NCBI GenBank assembly: GCA_038040445.1
Contig: JBBPIG010000014.1
Coordinates: forward strand, 1-55,826
DNA length: 55,826 bases
Reading direction: 5' to 3'
Source: Acidobacteriota bacterium
GTDB taxonomy: Bacteria; Acidobacteriota; Blastocatellia; UBA7656
Shown: positions 26,842 to 34,460 of the stretch, piece by piece
Layout: each line of letters begins with the position of its first letter
Position numbering within the stretch: position 1 is the stretch's first letter
Position numbers and translations under genes: made by a program
Notes under the pieces: generated by a model
The model's database searches: none
The model's input: only the letters and a program-made list of their open reading frames with translations
Told to the model about the DNA's origin: nothing

Positions 26842-27717
26842 CTAATCGGCACGATTGATCACGACGCCGAGAATGTCATCTTGAGCGAAAGGCGCCAATG
26901 CCTTTGCCATCTGCGCGGAACTGGTTTGACCCGCGCGGACAACCATCAGCGTTGAGTCAGTGAAACGCACCAGCAGGCTCGAATCCCCTCCAGTAGCAAG
27001 CGGCGATGAGTCGAAGAGTATAAAGTCGTGATCGGCGTCGAATGACTGGAGCATCTTCCAAAAGCCCGGCGCGGCCAACAGCTCCGCCGGATTGTCGACC
27101 GGTCGAATTGTTGGCAACACATTGAAGCCGTAAGGACGAATCGTGATCGCCGCCGCGCCTGGGGGCATTGCGCGGTCGAACGCTTCGTAGAGGCCAATCT
27201 CCGGGTTGAGCCCGAGCAGGCGCACAACGGACGGATTGAGCAAATCACAATCTACAACCAGGACTCGCTGCCGGGCGCGAGCGAGCGCGCAAGCCAGATT
27301 CAGGGTGACGCACGTACGGCCTTCGCCCTCTTGCGCCGATGCTACAAGCACCCGCTTGAGTCCGCGTTCGGCTGCTTTGGAAATCAAAGACAGGGCGAGC
27401 CTGTTGTATTCCTGCGTGGCGCGCGGATCGTAGTTAAAGAACGCAACGAGGTGTGGATCGACGCGCTCGGGGATAAGGGTGACCTCGCGCACCGGCCGCG
27501 CCGGCTCTCGCGGCGCAAGCGCGGCGTTCGCAGGGCCACGCTTGGCCTGGTCCTTTGCGACTATCGTGGCGGTCGCGCCCAACGAATAGCGCATGAAGTG
27601 AAACTTTTCGGGAGCGGGCTCGGACTGGCCGTCTTGCCCCTCCTCCACTTCGTCAAATAGATCGAGCTCGTCGCTTGCGTTCTGTGCCCTACTTAGCGCT
27701 TCGTGTACTTTTCCCAT
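26842..27717 (-). CDS. CpsD/CapB-like ATPase with altered Walker motifs
   Basis: A 291-residue protein related to bacterial tyrosine kinases of capsule loci. Residues 1-90 are a variable linker; the ATPase core follows. Walker A reads GEGRT (131-135), with Arg in place of the usual Lys. The A' motif is VLVVDCDLLNPS (152-163), lacking the Arg that normally follows DxD. Walker B-like FILFDSSPLATGGDS is near 240. The protein ends directly after GVVINRAD, without the tyrosine-rich tail that kinases autophosphorylate. It may therefore regulate the Wzz-like protein without kinase activity. The ATG at 27717 is preceded by AAAGGTGAGG; a GTG at 27726 lies inside that site. It follows the Wzz-like gene across the tandem repeat at 27734-27903. 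Confidence 0.85.
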   Translation of the reverse strand: MGKVHEALSRAQNASDELDLFDEVEEGQDGQSEPAPEKFHFMRYSLGATATIVAKDQAKRGPANAALAPREPARPVREVTLIPERVDPHLVAFFNYDPRATQEYNRLALSLISKAAERGLKRVLVASAQEGEGRTCVTLNLACALARARQRVLVVDCDLLNPSVVRLLGLNPEIGLYEAFDRAMPPGAAAITIRPYGFNVLPTIRPVDNPAELLAAPGFWKMLQSFDADHDFILFDSSPLATGGDSSLLVRFTDSTLMVVRAGQTSSAQMAKALAPFAQDDILGVVINRAD

Positions 27718-27720
27718 CGA

Positions 27721-27730
27721 CCTCACCTTT
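27721..27730 (-). promoter_or_regulatory. Ribosome binding site AAAGGTGAGG
   Basis: Located three bases before the ATG at 27717. It covers the alternative GTG at 27726 and so decides the start. Confidence 0.65.
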
Positions 27731-27733
27731 CAA

Positions 27734-27903
27734 CCAGGTGGAAGTTCAGAGTTCAACCTTTAGGTTGCTCAGTTTCCTCGTTCGAGATCAGGCAAGCTGA
27801 AGCTTGAACTCTAAGCATCCAGGTGGAAGTTCAGAGTTCAACCTTTAGGTTGCTTAGTTTCCTCGTTCGAGATCAGGCAAGCTGAAGCTTGAACTCTGAA
27901 CAT
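27734..27903. repeat. Tandem 85-base repeat E, two copies, each an imperfect inverted repeat
   Basis: Unit 1 is 27734-27818 and unit 2 is 27819-27903, almost identical (GCTCAG versus GCTTAG and one or two further changes). Within each unit GTTCAGAGTTCAACCTTTAG pairs with the end segment CTGAAGCTTGAACTCTGAAC. It lies between the Wzz-like and CpsD-like genes and could set their relative expression through RNA structure. Confidence 0.85.
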
Positions 27904-27913
27904 CAGACGACTC

Positions 27914-29512
27914 CTACTTGCTTCCCAGAATCTGAAATATCTTCGTGGCGTCGAGCAGCAACGCCAGGATTGGAACTGCCGCAGCGCCCAGCACCAGGTA
28001 CGCGAGCCGGCGCGCGAAGAGTTGACGGGCGCTGCGTCCACGCTCGGAAACGGTCAACGTTTCCGGAATCAACGCGACAACCGGCACTCCCAGAAAATAG
28101 TTCACGTCGCGCTCGTCGTAGATCATCGACAGCTTTCGTGCTTCTACTATCGCCGCTCCGATCACGCCAATCACCAGGGCGAGCAGCGCCGCCACCATCA
28201 TGAGTCTGGACCTGATCGGTCCGGCAGGCGATTGCGGAAGGTTGGGCTGGTCCACCATCTGGAAGAACGGTGTGGCTGGCCCCGCGGTCGAGGGCTGAAA
28301 TTGGCGAAGCGCATCCTCCCTCCTCAGCAGAGCGGTATAGCGTTCGCGCAAACCTTCGGCTCCAAAGTCGCCTGATACGCCACTCAGGCCAGGGTCCGCC
28401 ATTGACACTGCCGGGGCGGGGGTGTACGAAGGGGCAATGGAACTCGAGGGAAGGCTGGAGGCCGCGCGCTGTTTGCGATCGATCTCGCGTCTGACTACCT
28501 CGAGCTCCGTCTCCATCCGCGACAATTCACGCTGCAGGTTACGAAGCTCGAGCGCTGCAGGCGAAGCCGAGGTCGCCCGGGCCTGCTCACCAACTGCGCT
28601 GGCCTGAGCTATCCGCTGATTGATTTCGGCAAGCTGCTCGCGAGCCTGCACCAGTCTAGGGTATTTGTCCGTGAACTTGGAAGAGTAATCTTGAATCTGG
28701 CCTTCTAGTTCCGCTTTGCGTCTGAGAAGCGCGCCATACGAGCTTGACGCTCGCGTGTCGTCAGCGGGAGGAGGAGAGGTCCTCACGATTTCCTGCTGCT
28801 GATTGACCAGACGTTTCTGGCCGGTGATCTGCGCGTCGAGCGCGAACTGACGATCCTTGAGTGTTTCAAGCGTTGACGCTATCGCGTTGCGTTCGGTGCG
28901 CTGACGCTCAAACGCACCCGCGGCGCGGCTCGCGGCGGTGCTTCGATAGGCGTTTGCGATGCGCTGCGTGCCGGCGTGGCCGAGCTTTGCCTCGATGCCG
29001 TCGATCTCGGTTCTGATTCTCTGCGCTTCTTCAGCGGCTTGCTGCTCGAGCGTCTTATTGGCTTGATCGAAGAGCGCAACCAGGTCAGTGACCACCTGTT
29101 GGGCGGTGACGGCATCGGGGTGACGATAGGAGATGGTGAACGACTCGGGGAACCCTTGCGCATCACTGCGGAATTTCGTTTCGAGCTTGATCTCTTTTTG
29201 AAATTGCTGGACGGTGGCGTCCATCTTCGTAACCGGGGCGTAAAGGTTGTAGCGCTGTATCAGGGTCTCGAGGTTCGAGCGGCTGGTTATCTGTTCGGTC
29301 ACCGCTGCTACCTGAGCCCCGTTTGCCGCCTGACGGTCATATATCGCGCCGGAAACAACTGTAAGCGCGCGTGACTCGTAGACCTTGGGTATGCCTATCA
29401 CGACAGCCGCAGCCGCCGTCAACACTATCCCTGCTATAAACGCGATTAACGATTTTCGCCGCCAGAGTATCTGTAGGCATTCCGCAAAACCTCTAGGTCT
29501 GAAGCTTCCCAT
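27914..29512 (-). CDS. Wzz/GumC-type chain-length determinant (polysaccharide co-polymerase)
   Basis: A 532-residue inner-membrane protein. The first membrane segment is SLIAFIAGIVLTAAAAVVIG (about 20-39). A long periplasmic region with coiled-coil character (LEQQAAEEAQRIRTEIDGIE, then several Gln/Arg-rich heptads) follows, and near the C-terminus LMMVAALLALVIGVIGAAIV and LVLGAAAVPILALLLD form two further membrane segments. Such proteins control polymer length and link the polymerase to the export machinery. The second half carries a Ser/Pro-rich loop (SSLPSSSIAPSYTPAPAV). I chose the ATG at 29512, preceded by TGAGGT; a longer frame to 29611 lacks a site and would collide with the divergent gene. 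It appears to be the first gene of the minus-strand polymer block. Confidence 0.88.
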   Translation of the reverse strand: MGSFRPRGFAECLQILWRRKSLIAFIAGIVLTAAAAVVIGIPKVYESRALTVVSGAIYDRQAANGAQVAAVTEQITSRSNLETLIQRYNLYAPVTKMDATVQQFQKEIKLETKFRSDAQGFPESFTISYRHPDAVTAQQVVTDLVALFDQANKTLEQQAAEEAQRIRTEIDGIEAKLGHAGTQRIANAYRSTAASRAAGAFERQRTERNAIASTLETLKDRQFALDAQITGQKRLVNQQQEIVRTSPPPADDTRASSSYGALLRRKAELEGQIQDYSSKFTDKYPRLVQAREQLAEINQRIAQASAVGEQARATSASPAALELRNLQRELSRMETELEVVRREIDRKQRAASSLPSSSIAPSYTPAPAVSMADPGLSGVSGDFGAEGLRERYTALLRREDALRQFQPSTAGPATPFFQMVDQPNLPQSPAGPIRSRLMMVAALLALVIGVIGAAIVEARKLSMIYDERDVNYFLGVPVVALIPETLTVSERGRSARQLFARRLAYLVLGAAAVPILALLLDATKIFQILGSK

Positions 29513-29702
29513 ATTTACCTCATCAAGTGCCTGGTTGATCGAGCGCAATTTAGACAAGCGCACTCTGATCGTCTCACGATTGGTAAATTCGTAATTGCAG
29601 GGATTTTCCATAGGGCTGACAGCGCATTATCGAGCGCCCATCGATGTGGAAATCTTGGGCTTAAAGCAATTTACGTACAGTATGGAAAGGCTTGATGCTG
29701 CA
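29513..29702. promoter_or_regulatory. Divergent intergenic region between polymer block and acyltransferase genes
   Basis: About 190 bases between two divergently read genes, so promoters for both directions should lie here. I could not find a convincing pair of -35 and -10 elements for either strand. Confidence 0.4.
29517..29522 (-). promoter_or_regulatory. Ribosome binding site TGAGGT
   Basis: Four bases before the ATG at 29512. It supports this start over the ATG at 29611. Confidence 0.55.
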
Positions 29703-30902
29703 ATGATCGATGGCCCGTGCGTAACCACATACACCGGCTTGAGAGCTTCGGTGTTGACCGATGAGCTGGACTTCGAACTTCTCGCCCCAGAGTGGGACTG
29801 GTTGCTCGAACAAAGCGATCAGCGCGTCTTCTTTCTGCGATCTGCGTGGAACCGGCTCTGGTGGCGCCTGTTGAGGCCGCCTGACAGCCAGCTCTTCATA
29901 ATTACCTGCCGAGATGAACAGGGCGCGTTGTTCGGTCTCGCCCCCTTTTACTTGCGGCAAAGACGGACCGCCGGCATCCCCCATCTGAGGGAGCTGTTGT
30001 TTCTGGGCACCGGCGTTTATGCGCAAACGAGCGAGTACCTGGACGTCGTGGCGCGGCATGGCTTTGAGCGGCAAGTCGCTGAGGCTATCGTTGAATGCCT
30101 TGAACGCAGCAACGACTGGGACCGCCTCTGTCTGAAAGAAATTCCAGCGTCTTCGGCCATACTCGTTCATCTGGTGGCCGGACTGGGCGAGGATACTAAG
30201 ATCGAGGTCTGCAATCGCTCCTATTACATCGACACCACCGTCGACTGGGAAACGTTTGTGCGCGGCTTGAGAAACTCGGCGCGTCACAACGTCCTTCGCC
30301 GCACCCGTAGACTATTGAGCTTGCATGATTGCAGCCTGAGGCTAGTCGAAACGGCCGACGAGCTCGGGCCTGCAATGGACGCGCTTGTGCGGCTACATCA
30401 AGCGCGCTGGCAATCCAAGGGCGAGCCGGGGACCTTTGCCTTGCCCGGCGTCGAAGAGTTTTTGAAGGAAGCGATGCGCATAAGCCTTAGCGAGCGGCGG
30501 CTCGGACTCACGACTCTTGAAGTGGATGGAGCGATCGCCGCCGTTCGGCTCGATTTCTTGGACAACCACGTCGCCCATGCGTTTCAGGCGGGATTTGATC
30601 CAGCTTATGCCAACGACGGGCTTGGTAGTGTGATGAATGGTCTGTGCATCGGAGCGTATCTGGAAGACGACAGCGTGCATGAATATGACCTGATGGGCGG
30701 GAACGCCCAATACAAAGAAGCCTGGACAAAGGACTACAACGAGAGTGTCTGCCTGACTTCGGTTCGCGCCGGCACTCGCTGGAAAGCGCATAAGAGCATC
30801 GAGAGGGCGAAGCTGATCGGTAAGTCTCTGCTGCGTGCTACAATCCCTGAGCCTCTACGAATTGCCGGTCACCGGCTGATTACTCAACGGCACTACAAAT
30901 GA
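29703..30902 (+). CDS. GNAT/FemAB-like acyltransferase (BcsL/CelD type)
   Basis: A 399-residue protein. The motif stretch FFLRSAWNRLWWRLL, then LFIITCRDEQGALFGLAPFY, and in the second half VDGAIAAVRLDFLDNHVAHA and YDLMGGNAQYKEAW are typical of the acetyltransferases of cellulose and exopolysaccharide loci, which have two fused GNAT-like halves. They probably acylate or aminoacylate a sugar or lipid. There is no membrane segment. The ATG at 29703 has GGAAAGG 12 bases upstream; an ATG at 29682 is possible. It is divergent from the Wzz-like gene and followed after 51 bases by a second acyltransferase. Confidence 0.8.
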   Translation: MIDGPCVTTYTGLRASVLTDELDFELLAPEWDWLLEQSDQRVFFLRSAWNRLWWRLLRPPDSQLFIITCRDEQGALFGLAPFYLRQRRTAGIPHLRELLFLGTGVYAQTSEYLDVVARHGFERQVAEAIVECLERSNDWDRLCLKEIPASSAILVHLVAGLGEDTKIEVCNRSYYIDTTVDWETFVRGLRNSARHNVLRRTRRLLSLHDCSLRLVETADELGPAMDALVRLHQARWQSKGEPGTFALPGVEEFLKEAMRISLSERRLGLTTLEVDGAIAAVRLDFLDNHVAHAFQAGFDPAYANDGLGSVMNGLCIGAYLEDDSVHEYDLMGGNAQYKEAWTKDYNESVCLTSVRAGTRWKAHKSIERAKLIGKSLLRATIPEPLRIAGHRLITQRHYK

Positions 30903-30953
30903 AATGCACAGACAAACCTCTCCCGAATCCCATTCACGCGGCATAGAACTTCG

Positions 30954-32042
30954 ATGCAAGAGTTTGAAATAAGCCCGGCGAGCCACAACGACCGGGAGCA
31001 AGTAATCCAGCTAATGGGGAAGATATATCCGGGCGATATGGCCGCCCGCTACGACTGGCTGTACACGGATAATCCACATGGCCGCGCGCTGTCGTGGCTA
31101 GCGATAGAACGTGCGAGCGGCGAGGCTGTCGGGTGCACTTCGATATTCCCTCGAAAGGTGATGGTCCTGGGACGCGAGCGCGTGGGTGGAATTGGCGGCG
31201 ACTGCTTCATCGAACCGCGAGTCAGAAGGCAAGGGCTTGCCACAGCCTTGCACGCGGTGAGCTTTGCCCAGATGCGCGAGCGCGGGGTCGATTTCATGTA
31301 TGGCCCGCCGACGCGGAACAACCTGGGCGCGCTGGTCAAAGCAGGATCGCATCTGGTGACAAACTACAAGCGATGGGTGCGCCCGCTGACCAGCCGGGGA
31401 GCATACCGGGCTGCCTTCTCGCGGATGCCGACGAAAGGGCAAGCGAATCTGGCAAACATACCTATTAGGGTGCTCGACCGCCTGACCAGGTCGAACGCGA
31501 GAGGATACACGCTCGAAGAGATCAATGACTTTGGCGACTTTGGCGCCGAGTTCGACGTCATGTTTCAGCGAGCGTCAACCGCACATCCAGTTGCCTGTCG
31601 CCGCGATTGTAGCTACCTGGCGTGGCGATACCTGGCCGCGCCTGCTCGTAGTCAGACCCCGCTTGCCGTAAGACAAAACGGCCGGCTCGAGGGGTTTGTC
31701 GCGATTGAGCGAGCAGGCGAGTTCGCCGCAATAGCCGACCTGTTCAGCGCGCCCGATGCGAAGCTGATGGATGCAATCCTGCAGCTTGCAATAGAAAATG
31801 CCGCGGCGGCCGGTTGTTCGAGCATCGAGATAAGCCTGACCCAGGACAGCGCTCTCGCGCGCAGGGTTCGCCGTCACGGGTTCATTGGCCGAGAGGAACG
31901 CGGGTTTCAAGTGGCGGTAGCGGATGAGGACCCGCAGCGAGACGTGCTGCTAAAAGCGCAGTCCTGGCATTTCACCGAAGCGGATCAGGATATGGACAGG
32001 GTGTTCGTCAGCCCGCCTTCGAGTAATGAGAGTGAGTTTTGA
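30954..32042 (+). CDS. GNAT family N-acetyltransferase
   Basis: A 362-residue protein. The acetyl-CoA-binding region is VGGIGGDCFIEPRVRRQGLA followed by TALHAVSF (about 80-108), the canonical R/QxxGxG/A motif A. The second half (SYLAWRYLAAPARSQTPLAV and later) looks like a degenerate second GNAT fold. The substrate is unknown; the pairing with the acyltransferase immediately upstream suggests a common surface polymer or lipid. No signal peptide. It ends 19 bases before the convergent small-gene island. Confidence 0.8.
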   Translation: MQEFEISPASHNDREQVIQLMGKIYPGDMAARYDWLYTDNPHGRALSWLAIERASGEAVGCTSIFPRKVMVLGRERVGGIGGDCFIEPRVRRQGLATALHAVSFAQMRERGVDFMYGPPTRNNLGALVKAGSHLVTNYKRWVRPLTSRGAYRAAFSRMPTKGQANLANIPIRVLDRLTRSNARGYTLEEINDFGDFGAEFDVMFQRASTAHPVACRRDCSYLAWRYLAAPARSQTPLAVRQNGRLEGFVAIERAGEFAAIADLFSAPDAKLMDAILQLAIENAAAAGCSSIEISLTQDSALARRVRRHGFIGREERGFQVAVADEDPQRDVLLKAQSWHFTEADQDMDRVFVSPPSSNESEF

Positions 32043-32061
32043 GTACCAAATCAATCCGGAG

Positions 32062-32232
32062 TTATAACCAACCCTTTCCATGACACACACCGCACTTCAC
32101 GATTCCCGAACCATGGCAATTGTTACATTGCACAGTCTTGGTGGTCATCCAGCCTTCGCTTAAACGACCTTTGCCTTCACAACGAGGACATCTTCTCGAT
32201 CCCTTTCCACTACATGAATTACATTGTCCCAT
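32062..32232 (-). CDS. 56-residue DnaJ-type zinc-finger protein
   Basis: A stand-alone zinc-finger protein with four CxxCxGxG repeats: Cys4/Cys7, Cys15/Cys18, Cys36/Cys39 and Cys47/Cys50. This is the cysteine-rich part of DnaJ without J domain or substrate-binding parts, and should bind two Zn ions. It may act as a thiol-disulfide helper or protein-binding module; its target is unknown. The ATG at 32232 is preceded by AAAAGGAGG at seven bases, a perfect site; the longer frame to 32358 overlaps the upstream gene and has no such site. It is the last gene of the small-gene island. Confidence 0.85.
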   Translation of the reverse strand: MGQCNSCSGKGSRRCPRCEGKGRLSEGWMTTKTVQCNNCHGSGIVKCGVCHGKGWL

Positions 32233-32239
32233 ACTCTTT

Positions 32240-32248
32240 CCTCCTTTT
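32240..32248 (-). promoter_or_regulatory. Ribosome binding site AAAAGGAGG
   Basis: Seven bases before the ATG at 32232. It decides the start of the 56-residue zinc-finger gene and lies between it and the upstream stop. Confidence 0.85.
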
Positions 32249-32285
32249 GAGTGAAACCCACCTCTCTGAGATTCGCCTTCAGCAG

Positions 32286-33131
32286 TCATCTGAGAACAAA
32301 GAAGGCCAATATCAACGCGAGCACTGAGATAATTAGAACGCTTAGCAGCGAAGAACAACCACCGCCCGCTTTTGCATTCGCCGGGCTACTGAATGTGGCG
32401 CTTGATTGCGGTGGCGAAGCTGAAGGTTGCGATATTGTTGGGGCGTTCCGCCCAGCCTGTTCGAGAATCAATTCCATTACCATCTGCATGGTTTCATCAA
32501 TGGGCGGCGCGTTCTTCAAGACCCACTCCGCGTGGTCCGCAGCCTCTTGCTTATCCCTTGTGTCGCTACAGAGTGTTGCCAGCCGGTTATGCACCTTGGC
32601 TAACATAACCTTGTGATCTGGGTTCGCCTCGTCCAGCTTACGAAGCACGCTTGTAAGCATTTCAACTGCCTCCGCCTTCTGGCCCTGCCTTGCAAGATCA
32701 AATGCGAATTCAATCATTTCGGGGAGTATCACATCTTGCATCAGAGGGTCGCTTGCTATGTTGTGAACCGCAGAGGACAGGGGGAACTGCCTATCGATGT
32801 CATCGATTGTACTTTTATTAACCGAATTGAAGAGTCGCAGAGTTTCTTCCCAAAGATGCTTTATGTTTGCTGTGGCATCTTGATGAGAAGGTGAAGTAGC
32901 TCTCGAACCCTTCTGCTGGTCTATGCCATGCAGCTTCAATAGACATACACCATATTGATAAGCCACGAACGCTTTGAATGCTCGGTCTTGCGCTTCCTCC
33001 TCTAGAATTGAGTCGAACGCTCTTTGGTAGTGTTTTGCTGCTTCCTCTCTATTTCCCCCCTGAAGGGCCTCAATAGCGTGGTTAAAGCTCTCTAGCGCTG
33101 CTTGTCTCGCCGCATTACTGTCGGTCGTCAT
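32286..33131 (-). CDS. TPR-like protein with a C-terminal membrane anchor
   Basis: A 281-residue protein. Helical repeats in the first half (ALESFNHAIEALQGGNREEA, AKHYQRAFDSI) and in the middle (KAEAVEMLTSVLRKLDEANP) resemble TPR units. A Ser/Pro-rich linker leads to GGGCSSLLSVLIISVLALIL and FFVLR, a single C-terminal membrane segment. The bulk is therefore likely to face the cytoplasm as a tail-anchored protein and to recruit partners. No enzyme motif was seen. The ATG at 33131 has AGGAGG six bases upstream (33138-33143); the frame to 33194 is not needed. It precedes the zinc-finger gene by 53 bases. Confidence 0.8.
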   Translation of the reverse strand: MTTDSNAARQAALESFNHAIEALQGGNREEAAKHYQRAFDSILEEEAQDRAFKAFVAYQYGVCLLKLHGIDQQKGSRATSPSHQDATANIKHLWEETLRLFNSVNKSTIDDIDRQFPLSSAVHNIASDPLMQDVILPEMIEFAFDLARQGQKAEAVEMLTSVLRKLDEANPDHKVMLAKVHNRLATLCSDTRDKQEAADHAEWVLKNAPPIDETMQMVMELILEQAGRNAPTISQPSASPPQSSATFSSPANAKAGGGCSSLLSVLIISVLALILAFFVLR

Positions 33132-33137
33132 CGTTGT

Positions 33138-33143
33138 CCTCCT
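33138..33143 (-). promoter_or_regulatory. Ribosome binding site AGGAGG
   Basis: Six bases before the ATG at 33131. It selects this start over the upstream in-frame codon at 33194. Confidence 0.8.
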
Positions 33144-33190
33144 ATCAACCTGAAAGGTGAGATTTGGCATCATTGCGACTACCGCAGCCT

Positions 33191-33256
33191 TCACCCATCA
33201 GTAATTGTTTTAGGTAGCACTTCAGAAATATGCCTGACGGTCGCGGGCATATACAT
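33191..33256 (-). CDS. Possible 21-residue peptide gene
   Basis: A short frame, MYMPATVRHISEVLPKTITD plus Gly, preceded by AGGAGG at seven bases (33264-33269). It lies in the 161-base gap between the unknown 148-residue gene and the TPR-like gene, all on the minus strand. I do not recognise the peptide. It may be a real small protein or a leader peptide that couples translation to the TPR-like gene 60 bases downstream. Support is the ribosome binding site only. Confidence 0.35.
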   Translation of the reverse strand: MYMPATVRHISEVLPKTITDG

Positions 33257-33263
33257 CTTTATG

Positions 33264-33269
33264 CCTCCT
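33264..33269 (-). promoter_or_regulatory. Ribosome binding site AGGAGG before a small frame
   Basis: Seven bases before the ATG at 33256. It is as strong as the sites of the neighbouring genes, which is why the 21-codon frame was considered. Confidence 0.5.
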
Positions 33270-33292
33270 GCGATTCGATCCTACGGGCACAG

Positions 33293-33739
33293 TCACCAGA
33301 GAAAGTTCCTTACTCCTTGTGGGAAATCCCACTCCATCGTGAAAAGGGGACTCATCATGAAATTAACCATGAGTCCGGTTACTTCATCTTTATCCTCACT
33401 CGCCGGGTCTAAGTAAGCTCGGGTTTCCAAGAATAAGCAGAAGTTACCTTCCATCTCTCTACCGGAAAAAAAGAACTCGGTTCCCATAACACCACCAAAA
33501 TTCTTAGACAGTATGTGTGGCAATGCATTAGGGTCGGTCACTATCCCACAGAGACAACGATACAGGACTTCGGCAACATCCTTGCCGTTAGGTTCGGTCT
33601 CCATTTTAAGAAACATTCTCCTACTGGAAGGGGCATCGCGAAGCTGCAACTCAAACGAATCCGTTCCTGCGGGAATGATTGTCGTGTTGCAGCCGTCTCC
33701 GAATTCCTGCAATGCGGAAACAAAATCAGTCTTGTTCAT
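33293..33739 (-). CDS. Unrecognised 148-residue protein
   Basis: I do not recognise this protein. It has no signal peptide or membrane segment. A beta-rich centre (SFELQLRDAPSSRRMFLKME) followed by acidic and hydrophobic helices, with FCLFLETRAYLDPASEDKDE in the second half, recalls the YbjN/type III secretion chaperone fold in layout, but this is only an impression. The ATG at 33739 has CAAAGGAGG six bases upstream. Neighbours on the same strand are the zinc-ribbon/CFI-box gene (166 bases upstream) and the possible small peptide. Confidence 0.7.
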   Translation of the reverse strand: MNKTDFVSALQEFGDGCNTTIIPAGTDSFELQLRDAPSSRRMFLKMETEPNGKDVAEVLYRCLCGIVTDPNALPHILSKNFGGVMGTEFFFSGREMEGNFCLFLETRAYLDPASEDKDEVTGLMVNFMMSPLFTMEWDFPQGVRNFLW

Positions 33740-33745
33740 GAGATT

Positions 33746-33754
33746 CCTCCTTTG
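33746..33754 (-). promoter_or_regulatory. Ribosome binding site CAAAGGAGG
   Basis: Six bases before the ATG at 33739, near-perfect match to the 16S tail. Confidence 0.8.
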
Positions 33755-33905
33755 TCAGATCGTTGGGTGACGTGATCTATTGCCTAACACCAGCGATCAC
33801 GCGGCACGCGCGACACCTGCAAGCTGAAAGGGCACACGTGCTACTAGGAAACCAAGGTCGTCGCGCTCGCGTCATCGTTGTGCGCGCGATGCAGTCATCG
33901 TTTTC

Positions 33906-34454
33906 TTATACTCGGCTTCTTAAGTGTTGGATAACGTAACGAAGAATCACACGCGAAGAGCGTTTTAGGATCCTCGATCGGGAAACGATGCTAGCTAAAG
34001 ATGGAGATACCCGATAATACACATCAACGAAAAACGCCCCTGCCGTCGAATTGAGAAGGGTATCGTCTCTAAACTTCCTCAAGAAGAAGACTTCGGGAGC
34101 TTCAGCACTCTCAAAGGCCGCCGTTGCGATGAAGCACATCCCCTTTTGCTTAGCAACAGTCTTGTTGACTGCGTTCTCAGTTGCACATTGCGAACAAGTC
34201 CAGTTACTGAATCCCTTTTCGCATTGGGTACAGAATAGTCCGACAGTTCCATCAGTTGATTTTCCCGGTTCATAAGTTGTTGAGTCGCAGTTGGAGCAAG
34301 GCGACAGGGGAACGACGTTTCCACACTTGATACATTTTAGTGCGATCTCCCCGACATGATACTTGTGAAGCACCCGTCCAGATACTTCCATCTCAATCCT
34401 TATGTGAGACGCTACGGGAATGTCATATTCCCACTTACTGGGGTCTAGGTTCAT
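33906..34454 (-). CDS. Double zinc-ribbon protein with C-terminal CFI-box domain
   Basis: A 182-residue protein. Two zinc ribbons are visible: Cys41/44/53/56 and Cys75/78/87/90. The C-terminal part starts GMCFIATAAFES (106-117) and continues PEVFFLRKFRDDTL and VDVYYRVSPSLA, the signature of the CFI-box-CTERM domain found at the ends of otherwise unrelated bacterial proteins. Its function is unknown. The weakly hydrophobic C-terminal segment may associate with the membrane. The ATG at 34454 has AAAGGAG six bases upstream. It is the first gene of the minus-strand island; its promoter should lie in 34455-34751. Confidence 0.85.
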   Translation of the reverse strand: MNLDPSKWEYDIPVASHIRIEMEVSGRVLHKYHVGEIALKCIKCGNVVPLSPCSNCDSTTYEPGKSTDGTVGLFCTQCEKGFSNWTCSQCATENAVNKTVAKQKGMCFIATAAFESAEAPEVFFLRKFRDDTLLNSTAGAFFVDVYYRVSPSLASIVSRSRILKRSSRVILRYVIQHLRSRV

Positions 34455-34460
34455 TGGAAT

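Noticed and set aside
27734-27903. Possible CRISPR array
   Set aside because: Only two 85-base units, directly adjacent, with no spacers and no cas genes.
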